The notes below the pieces were generated by a model, which did no database searches, was not told where the DNA came from, and worked only from the letters and a program-made list of their open reading frames with translations. From Talpa occidentalis (taxonomy: Eukaryota > Chordata > Mammalia > Eulipotyphla > Talpidae), in assembly GCF_014898055.3 (NCBI RefSeq), contig NW_023601322.1:69964740-70028739 (forward strand): a stretch of DNA of 64,000 bases, in the 5' to 3' direction. Of the stretch, positions 35,415 through 47,532 are shown piece by piece. The position numbers and the translations under genes are program-made. The number at the start of each line of letters is the position of its first letter. The first letter of the stretch is position 1.

Positions 35415-36120
35415 TCAATTTTATGTGTCAACTTAACAGGGCTAACAGATGCCCAGTTAGCTGGTAAAAAATTATTTTTCTGGGCCTCCCTGGTGGCTCA
35501 AGGGTTTAAAGTCTCAGCACTATCAAGCTATTGCCAGCCACTGTGGCATGAGTTTGATCCCCTGCCAGGTTGCTGACCCACATGTCACAGCAGACCTCTC
35601 CTGTCTAGCCCACTGCTCCCCTCAGCAGTGTATTTCAGTAGTTCTGCCTGTTCTGCTCCCCACTCTCTCTGGTGAATCCTCTCACCCCCTCTGCACCTCT
35701 GGCCTAGACACCAGTTGTATGCATAAATAAATAAAAATATATCTTTAAAAATTATTTCTGGGTATGTCTGTGAAGATTTCTGCAGAAGAGATTAACATCT
35801 GAATTGGTAGGCTGAGAAAAGAAGATTTTCAACTATATGGATGGACTTCATCCAGTCTACTAAGAGCTTGAATAGAATAAAAAGAGGAAGAGTGAATTCT
35901 CGCTCTCTGTCTTTGAACTGCACCAGTTTCTTGTCTAGTGTTCCTCCTGGTTCTTGGGCCCTCCAGTACTTACAACAGCGACTCTCATTTTTAGGCCTTA
36001 AGACCCAGATGTAATTACACCACTGGCTTTCCTGGTTCCCCAGCTTGTAGACAACAGACTGTGGAAATTCTCAGCCTCTATCTAGAGAGGCAATTCCCTA
36101 ACAGATCTCCTTGTGTATAT
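35411..36120 (+). mobile_element. Ancient LTR-like repeat (MaLR type, tentative)
   Basis: Starts TTCAATTTTATGTGTCAACT, with GAGATTAACATCTGAATTGG and CTTCATCCAGTCTACTAAGA, and ends near GAAATTCTCAGCCTCTAT. This resembles a widespread mammalian LTR repeat. A SINE at 35482 interrupts it. Confidence 0.55.
35482..35746 (+). mobile_element. tRNA-derived SINE, subfamily O
   Basis: Sense copy, head CTGGTGGCTCAAGGGTTTAA, tail TGCATAAATAAATAAAA. Target duplication AAAAATTATTT at both sides (35467 and 35747). Confidence 0.9.
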
Positions 36121-36139
36121 TTGTTATGGTTATAGTAGC

Positions 36140-36310
36140 CTGGTTTCAAATTTTGACTCTAGTACTTACTAGTTGTGTGACCCTGGAGGTAATAAGTGTC
36201 CCTGACATCACTTGTGTGAATCATAAATTGAAGTTAATAGTTCCAGTCTTGCTAGCTTGTTGAGAGGATTAATGAGTAAAATGCTTACAATGATTATAGC
36301 ACATATATTA
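36140..36310 (+). repeat. MIR SINE, forward
   Basis: GACTCTAGTACTTACTAGTT, then GTGTGACCCTGGAGG, then TTGTTGAGAGGATTAATGAG follow MIR order. Confidence 0.7.
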
Positions 36311-36484
36311 TTTTTGTTAAATATGTGTGCACATTCATTATTATTTCTGTCCAATTAATTCCTAGAAGTGCATTTGCTTATTTCAACAGCATGTAGCGTA
36401 ACAACAATAATACCTATTCCTTGGATCTTGTTATGAGGCCCTGGAACATAGTGAGCATTCTCTTAAGTGTTTGCTGTGATGATG

Positions 36485-36640
36485 ATGATGATGAACTAAG
36501 CACTGTGCTCAGTTATAGAGCATGGCAGTAGATGAAAAGGGCTAAATCTTGCCTTCAATGAAGCTTGAATTCTAGTAGTATTCAATGATTGTATCAAATT
36601 CTAAGGTATTTAAATGGATAAGGTATTTAAATTTCTAAAA
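36485..36640 (-). mobile_element. LINE L2 3' end, reverse
   Basis: AACTAAGCACTGTGCTCAGT, then TTGCCTTCAATGAAGCTTGA match the reversed L2 terminus. A GATG run at 36475-36493 adjoins it. Confidence 0.55.
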
Positions 36641-37239
36641 ACTGAGTGGAATGGGTGAGGCAGGGAAAGAAAAGGGGCCTGAATAATACTTCATCAGTCT
36701 GGGTGAGTTTCGTGGGAACTAAAGAGATGAAGGTCTGGATGAAGCATTTTGCCATCCAGGGATTAAGCTGATGAAATGTTACATGATAGTCCAGGGACAT
36801 GAGGTTATTTCTTACATTGTTTTCACATTTCCCTCCCTCAATTTTAAGCTATTTTAGTTCAAGCACACATGTTCTTTGCAATTTATGAATCACATGATTC
36901 ATGAGTTTCTTATTTTTTTCACTTCCATGGTAGAGAAGGACTGTTGGCATGGTAACCACCCAGCCTTCTCCTTTTGCACTTCAGTGCTTTTCTGGCCACA
37001 CCAACATCTGCTTCTCAGCAGCAGAGCCTTAATGGATGTTTGGCTCCTGACTTGCCTTCCAGTCAGTAAGTAAGGACATGGTTCTTTTTGGAATATCACC
37101 CCCTAAGGAGGAGAGAGAATTTTTCTATCACATCTTGACAGTGTTGATCTCTTATTTTACAACTGCAAACAGTTCTCTGTCCCATCTTGTTGGTTTTTTC
37201 TGATGGTCTGCCACTATGCCGTTATTGCTAGTAATGAAC

Positions 37240-39450
37240 CATGTTAATACATTGCTCTTTTTCTCTTTTTCTGATAGTTTTGTGCAATTTGATGCATTCA
37301 TATAACCAGCAATCAATTTTAGAGCATTTTCACCTCTCCAATCCCATGTACTATAGTAGTAATCTCCCTACTCTTCCTAGCCTCTCCACCCATCTCCCAC
37401 TCCCCATACCCAGGCCTTTGGCAACTACTAATCTGCTTTCTGTCTCTATAGATTTGCCTATTTTGGAATCATACGATATGTGGTCTTTCATGATTGCCTT
37501 TTGCTTAGCATAACATTTTCAAGGTTTATCCATGCTTTGGCATGTCTCAGTATTGCATTCCTTTTTATTCTGAAATAATATTTCATTGACTATACCACAT
37601 TGGATATCCCTTAACTTTTGGCTATTATGAACAATACTCTTATGAATATTCATGTACAAGTTTTGTATGTATGCATATTTTCATTCCTCTTGGGTATCTA
37701 CCTAGGAGTGAGATTGTTAGGTTGTTTGAGAACGCTATCTTTAAACTTTTGAGGAACAGTCATAGTGTTTTGTAAAGTGGCTATACCATTTCACACTTCT
37801 ATCAGCAGTGTATGGAGCTTCCAGTTTCTCCTTTTTTTTTTTAAAGATTTATTTGTGTGAACTGGGGTACAGGCCAGATGTGTGGGAGGGTGAGAGAATT
37901 TACCAGAGACAGAGCGGGGAGCAGCAGAACAGGCAGACAGACTGAGGGCACTGCTGAGGAGAGCAGCGGGCGAGGCAGGAGAGGTCTGTCGCGCCCTGTG
38001 GGACCCTCGCCAGCAGCCAGGGATTGAACCGGCGCTGCAGAGGCTGCGGGCAGCTTCACAGCCTAGCGCTCAACTGCTGCACCAGCAGGGGAGGCCCTAT
38101 CTGTGTTTTTTATTAAAGCTACCCCACTGTGTATGAGGTGGTATCTCATTGTGGTTTTCATTTGCTTTTCTCTGATGACTAATGATGTTGAGCACCTTTT
38201 CATGTGTTCTCTGGTCGTTTCTATATCTTACTAGAGAAATGTTTATTCAGATCCTTTGACCATTTTTAAATTGTATTCTGTGTTTTTATTATTGAGTTGT
38301 AAGGGTTTCTTTGTATGTTCTAGTACACGCCTCTTATCAGATACATGATTCACAAAATTTTTCTTCTATTCTATGCTTTGTATTTTTATTTTCCTGATGC
38401 CCTGCTGGTGTTCCACCCCTCCCCCTCCACATTTCCCCCACACACTAGTGTCCTTTGAAGCGTAAGTTACAAGTTTTGATGTTTCATTTGTTTTTTCTCT
38501 TGTTTTTTGTGCTTTTGATATTGTATGTAATAAATCATTGCCTTACTCAAAGCCCTGAAGACTGACCTCCAATTTTCTTCTAGGAGTTTTATAGTGTTAG
38601 CTCTTACATTTAGGCCTTTGATCCATTCTAAGTTAAGTTTTGTGGATGATATATGTGGCAGGGGACCAGTTTCATTCTTTTGCATGTGAATATCCAGTTG
38701 TTGCAGCACCATTTGTTAAAAGACTATTCTTTCCCAGTTGAATGGCCTTGACCCCCTTGTCAATGATCAATTAACTGTAAAGGTGAAAGTTTGTTTTTGG
38801 ATATTCATTTCTGTTCTTTTGGTCTATATGCCTGTCCTTACGCTATTACTATACGGTCTAGCTTTATAATAAATTTTGAAATTGGGAACTGTGAGTCCTC
38901 CTACTTTGTTCGTTTTTAAGGTTGTTTTGGCCATTGTAGGTACCTTCCATTTCCATGTGAATTTTAGCTTCAAATTGTTAATTTCTGCAAAAAACCATTT
39001 GGGCATTTGATAGAAATTATGTAGAGTCTGTAGAAAAGTTTTAGGGACTATTGCCATTTTATTTATCCAGTCCATGAATACTGGAGATCTTTCTGTTTAT
39101 TTATTTTTTCTTTAATTTCTTTCTGCTGTGTTTTCTAGTTTTTATACTACACTGTATTTTATTGTATAGGTTCTGCACTTATTTTGTTAATTCTTTTCGA
39201 TGCTATTGTACATGGAATTTTTCAAATATTATTTCTGGGTTTGTGCTATTGCAAATGTATAGAAATCATTTGATTTCTGCAGCCTTCTTAAATACACTTA
39301 TTTGTTCTAGTAGTTTTTTTTTAGTACTTTCCCTAGGATTTTCTATATAGAACTGATCATGTCATCTGTGAGCAGAGTTAGTTTTTTTCCCTTTCTTTCC
39401 AATTTGGGTGTCTTTTCTTTTATTTTCTTGCTTTTTTCATTTTCTTTCTG
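37240..39450 (-). mobile_element. LINE-1 (old L1M type), reverse
   Basis: Reversed L1: GCCTTTGGCAACTACTAATC, then TACCTAGGAGTGAGATTG, then GAGGTGGTATCTCATTGTGG, then CACCATTTGTTAAAAGACTA. The minus-strand frame gives KMAIVPKTFLQTLHNFYQMP, an ORF2 motif. A SINE splits it at 37832. Confidence 0.85.
37832..38097 (-). mobile_element. tRNA-derived SINE, O-tail with Y-like head
   Basis: Reverse copy with a shortened tail (TTTATTTGTGTGAACTGGGG), ACAGGCCAGATGTGTGGGAG on the O side and CTAGCGCTCAACTGCTGC on the head side. No clear target duplication. Confidence 0.86.
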
Positions 39451-39459
39451 GCTAGTCAC

Positions 39460-39735
39460 CCTCATCTTATTTAGCGATATTTGATACAGTTGATCATTCA
39501 TTATCACTATTTACTTGACTTCTTAGAGATCACGTCTTTTGTCTCTTGTCTCGTTGCCTGCATTCTCATCATTTTCTCCTGGTTCTTCCTCTCCCTCTTA
39601 TTCATTATCCACCTGTGAACTCTAGACTCAAGTATCCACTTGCCCAGTGGATAACTCCACTTAGGTGTCCAATAGGAGTTCAAACTTGACATGTCCAAAA
39701 TGTAATCTCTAATTTTAGATGGAGTATTTTGTGGG
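39460..39735 (+). mobile_element. LINE L2 ORF2 tail fragment
   Basis: CTTAGGTGTCCAATAGGAGT and AAACTTGACATGTCCAAAAT match the L2 region I recall as TTGGATGTCCCACAGGCA...AACATGTCCAAAA. Confidence 0.6.
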
Positions 39736-40403
39736 AAAAAAAGAAAAGACATAAGTTAACATTTACTGAACGTTTACTATTAGAGTTCTTGATTGTCTTG
39801 TTTCATAATACATCTCAACTCTGTGGCTCATAGGAGACACAAACCCTGATCAGTTTGATCCCAGAGCCTGAGCTCCTTCCTAATAGCTGAACTGTATTTC
39901 TCCACAAGTCACAAAGTGTATATCTCTACTTTTCCCTCCTCATGGTGGTCTTTTGGAGTAGTATAGTAGGTCAGGAAAAAAGGATCTCATAGGATCACTG
40001 GGCAAGAGAAATAGAAATGGTTGTGAGCCATGCAGTGCTTTGGGACTGCTGCTGCTCTCTTCCATGCTGAGTGGACATATAGAGGTGTCTGCAGTGTACG
40101 GACAGGCTTCTCCACCCTTAGGAAAAGCTTAGCTTTCGTGGTTGGCTAGTTTCTCTTCGCCACTTTCCCATATTAGATTTTCTGTGTCCTTGAGGTATTC
40201 TTCCCATCCATTAGAACCACTCTCATTTATTTACTTAATTGGATTCTCCCTTATCTTTATTCCTCATTCCTTATTATCTATTTCCCATTTTTGTATGAAT
40301 TGTCATCTCCTCTGAGTTTGTGCAATATATTCCTCTCTGACATTTGTTTGTTTTGTACTTAGCTTTGAAAACTTGCTCAACATTTCTGAGTCAACACTTC
40401 TTT

Positions 40404-40680
40404 TTTTTTTTTTAAAGATTTATTTATTTATTTATTTATTTATACGAGCACTGGGTACAGTCAGAAGCTCAGGAGGGTGAGAGAATTCACCAGAGCCAGA
40501 ACGGGGAACAGAACAAGTAGACTGATGAAATACACTGCTGAGGGGAGCAGCGGGCGCAGCAGGAGAGGTCTGCGTGCCATGTGGGACCCTTGCCGGCGGC
40601 CAGGGATCAAACCGGCGCTGCAGAGACTGCAGGCAGCTTCGCAGCCTAGTGCTCAACCACTGCGCCACCAGGGGAAGCCC
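40404..40680 (-). mobile_element. tRNA-derived SINE, Y-like
   Basis: Reverse copy flanked by TCAACACTTCTTT (40391 and 40681). Confidence 0.94.
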
Positions 40681-41604
40681 TCAACACTTCTTTATTAAAA
40701 TGTTGGTTACCAAAAAAATTGTTATATTTAAATAGTAGTGGTAACTCTAATTGCTTCCTAAAATCTTATCTTTAGTAGAAGTAAAAATGTTCACTGTGAA
40801 TCTATTCATGTTGGAAATACATATTTATAATAAATTTTTTTCCAAATTAAAAAAACCCAAACATTTACACTGTTCTCAGGTGGCATCTGCAATCACATTT
40901 GTCCCCATAATATGTGTCCCAGGAAGCTAAAAAATGTGGAAAAATGATGGTGAGGTCAGTTGTCCATGTTCTCAAACCCAGTTAGGGGCAGAACCAGTTG
41001 TTTCCAGTTAAGCTGGTTTATTCTGAGAAAGTCTGTGAGTTGGGTCTGATGTCCACTGTGGGTGAGGTCCCATCCCAAGGTTTTGCCTCTTGGTGTCCAG
41101 AGATCTCACCCTTCCCAGAAAACCCCTCACTGCTACCTTGTTCTATCTGTTGAGCCTTTCCTGGACACCATTTTCTATTGGAGCTAACCTCTCTCCTGTC
41201 TTTTTCAGCTAAGTGTCTTGCCAATTATATCATGAAGCTTTATGATAAAATATCTGGGGTCAGAAATTAATTCAAGACTCAAGTTTCTGTCCGGGGTTTG
41301 GGCCATCTGAGCTTCACAGAACAGATGATCTTGAAGGGTATTTGTAGCTCCAGCCTTCTCAGGCTTTGTGATTCTATTTCTCTAATAAGGGAACCTAGAC
41401 TAATCACTGAGGTGTGTGACCAGCACAGTATTTGGTGTTTATTTAATATGCTACACCAGGGATGGCAAATATGTAGCTTCTCATCCATCTGTCAACCATG
41501 GTAGACAGATGGACATCATATTTATCTCAGCACTTACACAGAACCCAGTCATGACCTCAGACTTTTCAAATCAGTGGATCACAGTTAAACTGTGTTTGTT
41601 TTCT

Positions 41605-42160
41605 TGTCCTCCCTTCTACTTCTCTGTGGTTTTGCTACCTGCATTCAAATCCTGTCTCCATTGCTCCCTTTCTGTGTGACCCTGAGAAGGTTACCTGACT
41701 TCTCTGGGCCTCAGTTTCCTTATTTGTAATATGGAACAAAACAAGAATACTACCTCATAGGATTGTAGGAAGAATTAAGTGAAGTAAGTGTATTAAAAAG
41801 TGCATGGGATAGTGCCCGGCACAATGGAACTCAAGTAGTATTAACTATTTTTTTTTTTAAAGATTTATTTATTTATTTATACAAGCAGTGGGTACAGTCA
41901 GAAGCACGGGAGGGCAGGAGAATTCACCAGAGCCAGAGCGGGGAGCAGAGCAGGCAGAAGGACCGAAGTACACTGCTGAGGGGAGCAGCGGGCGGCAGGA
42001 GAGGTCTGCGCGCCATGCGGGACCCTCCGCCCGTGGCCCGGGAGCAGCCGGGGATCAAACTGGCGCTGAAGAGGCCGCGGGCAGCTTTGCAACCCAGCGC
42101 TCAATCGCTGCGCCACTGGGGAGGCCCAAGTAGTATTAACTATTATGTTAGTCATAGGCA
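41605..42160 (+). repeat. MIR SINE, forward, split by a younger SINE
   Basis: CATTCAAATCCTGTCTCCAT, CTGTGTGACCCTGAGAAGGT, GGGCCTCAGTTTCCTTATTT and GTGCCCGGCACAATGGAAC are MIR blocks. The last bases resume after the SINE at 42127. Confidence 0.88.
41850..42126 (-). mobile_element. tRNA-derived SINE, subfamily Y
   Basis: Reverse copy inserted in the MIR above. Target duplication CAAGTAGTATTAACTATT (41832 and 42127), 18 bases and perfect, consistent with a recent insertion. Confidence 0.96.
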
Positions 42161-42941
42161 TGGTAAAAATTTGGAAGGCTGGTAGAGGAAAAATTCTTGG
42201 GTTAACATGATCTGTGTCACCCTTTCAATCTCCAGAGTATTTAAATATTCATCCTGTCTTTGAATTGAATTAATCCCATTTCCAGATTAATTTTCTCAGG
42301 AAAAGTTTAGGAACTACTTTGCTCAGGTATGCAGCCAGATATCTAGGTTTAACAGTAGACAAGCCCCTTTTAGGGTCCACAGTGTAGTGGAGGTGAAGAA
42401 CAAGTAAAAAGGTAGTTTTGATATTCTTAATTGGGGTCTTTAGGGATCACTATATATACAGGTGGAGTCTTCCTGGGGATTGTGTTAAATCTGGATGGGA
42501 AGAGAAATACCGGAGTCCTCCACATCTGGCTGAGCTTTTATTGGTATTTCACAGTCAGTGAATCCCTTGGGGAATTGTTAATACTTGTTCTCGCGGGCCG
42601 CACACCTCAATGGCATGCTCATGCTCCTCAGTGTTCATTTAGTTTCTCGACTGACAGCTCCAAGCTTTTCCTGCTGCCTCCTGAGCTGCTGTTTTGTCTA
42701 AGTCAGCGCTAATGGAGTTGGGAGCAGAGAGGTAAAGAAAAATGAAGGAGATCTGAATTTGCAACTACAGAATAGTTGGATCTGTCTGTGTGCCCTAAGA
42801 AAGTATGACTATTCAGCTTATTGGGATCTTAGAAAAATTGATGAGTCTGTTCTGCAAATTCTGCAAAGATAGGGCAGATCTCTATGGAAAACCTTATATG
42901 ACAGCAGTGTGGAGTTTGGGTGGGTGAAAATATGTTTTTTA

Positions 42942-43219
42942 TTTTTATTTTTTTTAAAGATTTATTTATTTATTTATTTATACAAGCATTGGTTACAGTC
43001 AGAAGCACAGGAGGGTGAGAGAATTCACCAGAGCCAGAACAGGGAACAAAACAGGCAGACTGATGAGATACACTGCTGAGGGGAGCAGCGGGTGAGACAG
43101 GAGAGGTCCGTTGCACCATGTGGGACCCTGGCCTGCGGCTGGGGATGGAACCGGCACTGCAGAGCCTGCAGGCAGCTTTGCAGCCCAGCATTTAACCACT
43201 GTGCCACCAGGGAAAGCCC
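42942..43219 (-). mobile_element. tRNA-derived SINE, Y-like
   Basis: Reverse copy about 190 bases upstream of exon 3. Imperfect target duplication TGAAAATATGTTTTT at 42925 and TGAAAATATATTTTT at 43220. Confidence 0.92.
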
Positions 43220-43406
43220 TGAAAATATATTTTTAAATTGTTTTTTCTTTATTGAGGAAACATTGGTTTACAATACCGATAGATGCTTTAGGGGAATAGG
43301 TTTACCCCTCCTCAGATGTATGTTACCACACTGAAAAATATTCTTGTATGTTGGGGGTACATGCTGGTTCTGTGACCCATTTTGTCCCCTCACTGGTGTC
43401 TTACAG

Positions 43407-43513
43407 TAAGCAGCTGTTGTGTGACGTGATGATTGTGGCGGAAGATGTCGAGATAGAAGCCCACCGTGTGGTCCTGGCAGCGTGCAGTCCCTACTTCTGT
43501 GCAATGTTCACAG
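43407..43513 (+). CDS. KLHL3: KLHL3 exon 3 (first half of BTB domain)
   Basis: This 107-base exon has acceptor GTCTTACAG and donor GTATGA. It completes Ser45 and encodes [20 protein letters not shown] and then the segment ending CAMFTG, with the first base of Gly81. This is the start of a BTB/POZ domain: the LCDV strand, the [13 protein letters not shown] signature and the beginning of the dimer and CUL3-binding surface. Ala77 and Met78, which are sites of human pseudohypoaldosteronism type II substitutions, are both wild type. An open frame upstream of the acceptor (from 43348) is intronic read-through and not coding. Confidence 0.97.
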
Positions 43514-43624
43514 GTATGATGAGAAGCAAATAAGAACCGACAGTTATGGGGCTGTAGCCCCATGGGGAGAACATAGGAGGGTGGTGGCATGAGGGGAGGG
43601 AGGGAAGAGAAGGCGGTGGCACTC

Positions 43625-43925
43625 ACCAATGCTTCTATGAGCCAGACACTGTGTTTTGCATCTTGGAGGACTTTATGGAAGCCTAGTTTCAGCCAGGTCA
43701 GTTGGGCATGAGGAGAAAAGAGGCAAAATTATTTAGTTCATTAATTGTTCAACTCTGGCACATGTCATAATCACATGGAGGAGCTTGTTAAAAATGCAGG
43801 CTCTTGGGCTCATCCCCAGGCCTTCAGTACTCTTTCTTGGCAGATGAGGAACACTGAGGCTGAGAGAGGAAGTATGTGCCAAGGGTCACACAGTGATTGT
43901 GTGGAACTTGTCAAGAAGCCAATTT
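43625..43925 (-). repeat. MIR (reverse) with a MER5A-like scrap
   Basis: CAGATGAGGAACACTGAGGC and GGGTCACACAGTGATTG are reversed MIR. 43745-43815 resembles the MER5A hAT end (GGAGCTTGTTAAAAATGCAG). Confidence 0.65.
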
Positions 43926-44359
43926 CCACACTTATCCTTTGTTGGTTCTTCCTTCCACAGGGGGTCATGGGCTTCCTCTAGCCTTTAAAGGATCATGGGA
44001 GATGTTTGGGGAAAGTGATGGCGGAGCGTGGAGCTTAGTAAGTTATAGGAATATTCACCATCTGGCATGCAGTTTCAGCACTTTGCCAACCTTGCGGGGA
44101 GTCCCTGCTTCCTGGTTATGCCAAATTGTCTGGCCCAACCACTTCACATGTTAACTCTGTGGCTTAATCCCTGAAACCCTCGGACTGAGATTCTCTGTAG
44201 TTCCTCACAACACTTGCCCTGAAACAGGTACTATAAACCACTGCTGACTGAGGGCCAGCTGAGCTGGGTGAGGGCCCCCGGACTGAGTCAGGTGTCCCTT
44301 CTACACGCCATCTGAGTACCCTGCGCTTTCTCTGGGTCTGGTGACTCACTCTGTATTCT

Positions 44360-44890
44360 CATGCTTCCTGGTGTGTACAGTGCCCATGCTCTAGTGTCCC
44401 AGGTATCAACTATTTCTCGTCCTGCAGTTTACAGCTCAAGTGTCTTCTGCTCAGAGAGGCCTCTTCTGATTATTCCTCATGGAGTCTCTTCCTACTCCAT
44501 AACTTGACAGTTTTTTTCATAACATTTATCACTATTCATAAAACGTATGTTAGTTTTTTTAATAGATTTATTTTTATTTATTTATACAAGCACTGGGTAC
44601 AGTCAGAAGCGCGGGAGGGTGAGAGAACTCAGCAGAGCCAGAGCGGGGAGCAGAGCAGGCAGACGGACCAAAGTACACTGCTGAGGGGAGCAGCGGGTGG
44701 CAGGAGAGGTCTGCGCGCCATGTGGGACCCTCCTCTGGTGGCCGGGGAGCAGCCGGGGATCGAACCGGCACTGCAGAGGCTGCGGGCAGCTTTGCAACCC
44801 AGCGCTCAACCGCTGCGCCACTGGGGAGGCCCCCAGATATGTTTTAAATGAATGAATGAAATGTCTCCTACACTTGATTGTGAGTTCTGG
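44360..44890 (+). mobile_element. LINE L2 fragment split by a SINE
   Basis: CAAGTGTCTTCTGCTCAGAG, GAGGCCTCTTCTGATTATTC and TTCATAACATTTATCACTAT are L2 3' region blocks. It resumes after the SINE with ATGAATGAATGAAATG. Confidence 0.7.
44552..44833 (-). mobile_element. tRNA-derived SINE, subfamily Y
   Basis: Reverse, close to the Y consensus (GGGGATCGAACCGGCACTGC). The tail side reads AATAGATTTATTTTTATTTA. The target duplication is unclear. Confidence 0.9.
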
Positions 44891-45744
44891 ATCTTGGGGA
44901 CCATATCTTATCGTTGTTGAATCAGTGCTCACTATGGGACTTGGTATTTTGGGGACAATGGCTAAGTGTAGGTTGAAAGAATGAACAAAGCTTTGCTTGC
45001 TTAGAATGGGTGTCTGCAGACACATTTTGCTGAACAGGCCCAGCCTCTGCTGGGCAAGAGTGGTTCTTGCTGGGGGAGAACTGACTTTTGTGTTTTGGGA
45101 GTTCCTCCCATGTGTGTCCTCTTTGGCTCATCATGTGAAGGAGCTGGTCTTACCTTGGAGCTGTGTCTCAACTAAGTAGACCAAACCATTCTGACCATAC
45201 CTTGAGCCTTGGGCCAGGAGTTTTAGAATGTAGCCTGGGAAAGCAGCTAATTTTACTACCAGGGAATTTTGAGTTGTATTCTCTTTGGATTAATCTTAAA
45301 CCCTACTGGTAAGATTTTTATTTATTTTCTTCCCTCTCCATCCTTCTCTTTTAACAGAATTCATCTTGTCTGCAATAGTTGTTTAGCTTTTTCAGTCCTT
45401 GTTCTCTGTGTGTGTGGTTTGGATAGTTGAGTTTTCAGAGAGGAATCTGTTTGCAATTGCAATGAATTGTAGTCTTGGCTCCTTTTTTTCTTTCTTTCTT
45501 TTTTTTTTTGCTAATGAATTTGCCTCAGGGATAGTGGAAGTGCCTAGGCAAAACCAAGGTGATTTTAGAATGGAGAGAGAAGATAGTTCTGGGCAGTCCT
45601 TAGATTCTACTGATTAAAGGAAGGAGAGAATCAAGAGAAGAATGCAGTTTAATGTGATGTCCAGCTCATGTCCTCCACTGGTTACCAACCATCCAGCCAT
45701 CCATATATCCATTTATCCAAACACTATTCAAAAATGATCTCTGA

Positions 45745-46210
45745 AAAAAAAAATTAGAAAATATGGGCAAGCAAAAAATAAAAAATTACATGTAATACAA
45801 TGTAGTTTATATCCTTTCAGACTTTATATATACAAATGTATAGATGCAAATTTTTTTTTCTTTTTTTTAAAGATTTATTTACTTATGCATGCAAGAACTG
45901 GGGGATGTAGTTCAGAGGTGTGGGGGTTAAGAAGATTCACCAGAAACAGTGGGAAGCAGAACAGGAGGATCTACTGAAAAACACTGCTAGGGAGCAATGG
46001 ACGAGACAGAAGAGGTCTGCTGCGCCACATATGTGGGTTATCTCCCTGGCCAGGAATTGAACTCATGTTGCAGTGGCTGGCATTAGCTTGATAGCACTGT
46101 GTCTTTAACCCCTGCACCACCAGGGAGGCCCAGATGCAAAATATAAAAATGAATGCAAATGAGTTCATTTTATATATACATAATTGAATAACCTTTTTTT
46201 CATATATGTA
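45745..46210 (-). mobile_element. Old LINE-1 3' end, reverse (tentative), split by a SINE
   Basis: AATACAATGTAGTTTATATCC then TTTCAGACTTTATATATACA resemble the reversed L1ME 3' region. AT-rich and diverged. Confidence 0.45.
45852..46131 (-). mobile_element. tRNA-derived SINE, subfamily O
   Basis: Reverse, diverged copy. Target AGATGCAAA repeated at 45842 and 46132. Confidence 0.88.
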
Positions 46211-46219
46211 CCAAAAAAA

Positions 46220-46540
46220 AAACTTGCTGTTTATCTTCCTGAAATGTTCTTCTTCCCTATCTCTTTGCCTGCCTAGCCCTATCCATCCTTTATTACTGCA
46301 TAAGCATCACTTCCCCAGGAAGGCCTTTCATGGAAGGCCTCCTAGATTAGGTTAAATCCTGGTACCTTATGCTTCTCTTTAGTATTGCTACTTCTCTCAT
46401 TCCTCAAAATCTGATTTCCCTGGTTGGCCACAAACTTTACAAGGGTAAGAATTGTATCTTTTCAATTTGCTGCTGAGTTCCCACTGTCTAGCATGATCAT
46501 TCATGCAGTAGGTGCTCAATGAAAATTTGCTCAATTGAAC
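46220..46540 (+). mobile_element. LINE L2 3' end
   Basis: AAATGTTCTTCTTCCCTATC, GGAAGGCCTTTCATGGAAGG and GCAGTAGGTGCTCAATGAAA follow the L2 3' order. Confidence 0.72.
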
Positions 46541-46589
46541 TGCACAGTAATTTAGGAGTATAGTTTCATGTTTGTAAAATCATATCTCC

Positions 46590-46910
46590 ATCATATTTTA
46601 GTGGCTTTATCATATGTATCCTAATTGAAAATTATAGTTTTTTCTAATATTTTACTATTATAAATAATTCTGCAGTGGGCATTCTTGCATATTAATCTTT
46701 ATTTCCATTTTTGATTATTTCCTTAAACTAGATTGCTAGAGTAAGAAATCCTTGGCTTAAGGGAATATACATTTTGAAGACTTTTGAAACATATACCAAA
46801 ATTCCACAATTCCAGAACACTTATACTAGCTCATACTTCTATTAGCAACATATGAGATTTGTGTATTTTTTGAGGCCCTTTGGTTTTGCTTATACCTTGG
46901 TAAATAGGTA
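46590..46910 (-). mobile_element. LINE-1 fragment (old), reverse
   Basis: TATAAATAATTCTGCAGTGG and GCTAGAGTAAGAAATCCTTG match the reversed L1 ORF2 C-terminal and 3' region. Confidence 0.65.
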
Positions 46911-47018
46911 CAAAAAAAGCAACACTGCAAAATTTTGTTCTAGTGATTAGGTTCAGCTTCAAAATGAATAAAATTAGTAATGAAAAGTTCCAGCTGACTC
47001 ATATTAAATCCATTTTTT

Positions 47019-47267
47019 TAAAGATTTTATTTATTTTTATACAAGAACCAGGGTACAGACCAGATGCGCAGGAGGGTAAGAGGATTCATTGGAGACAGAG
47101 CGGGGAACAGAACAGGCAGAATGATGAAGTACACTGTTGGGGGGAGCAGTGGGCGAGACAGGGAAGTCTGCCTCGCCATGTGGGACCCTTGCCAGCCAGC
47201 CAGGATCAAACCCATACTGCAGAGACTGTGGACAGCTTTACAGTGTGGCACTCAACCAGGGAGGCCC
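47019..47267 (-). mobile_element. tRNA-derived SINE, subfamily M, head deletion
   Basis: Reverse copy with ACAAGAACCAGGGTACAGAC tail side and GTGGCACTCAACCAGGGAGG head, missing the usual TGCGCCAC segment (about 10 bases deleted in the A-box region). It lies in the tail side of the next SINE. Confidence 0.88.
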
Positions 47268-47274
47268 TCCAGTT

Positions 47275-47532
47275 TTTTTTTTTAAATTTATCTTTATTTA
47301 TGCATACAAGAGCTGGGGTGCAGGTCAGAGGTGGGGAGGGGTGAGAGGATTCCCCTTAGACAGATTGGGGAGCAGAACAGGTAGATTCACTGAAATACAC
47401 TGCTGAGGGGGAGCCGTAGGCAAGACAGGAGAGGTGGTGAGCTCCTTGGCTGGGGATTGAACTCATGCTGCAGTGGCTGCCAATAGCTTCATAGTGGTGG
47501 GTCTTAACCCCTTGTGCCAACAGGGAGTCCCT
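47275..47532 (-). mobile_element. tRNA-derived SINE, subfamily O
   Basis: Reverse copy with TTTATGCATACAAGAGCTGG. The target TATTAAATCCATTT (47002) and TATTAAGTCCATTT (47533) brackets this SINE together with the M copy. Confidence 0.88.

Larger units (their letters stand above)
28590..43406 (+). other. KLHL3: KLHL3 intron 2
   Basis: Bounded by GTACTT and TCTTACAG. It is dominated by a long sense L1 (30190-34730), an LTR-like element (35410-36120) and a reverse L1 (37240-39450), with SINEs throughout. 28700-29200, 36640-37230, 39900-40380, 40700-41600 and 42150-42900 hold nothing I recognise. Confidence 0.9.
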
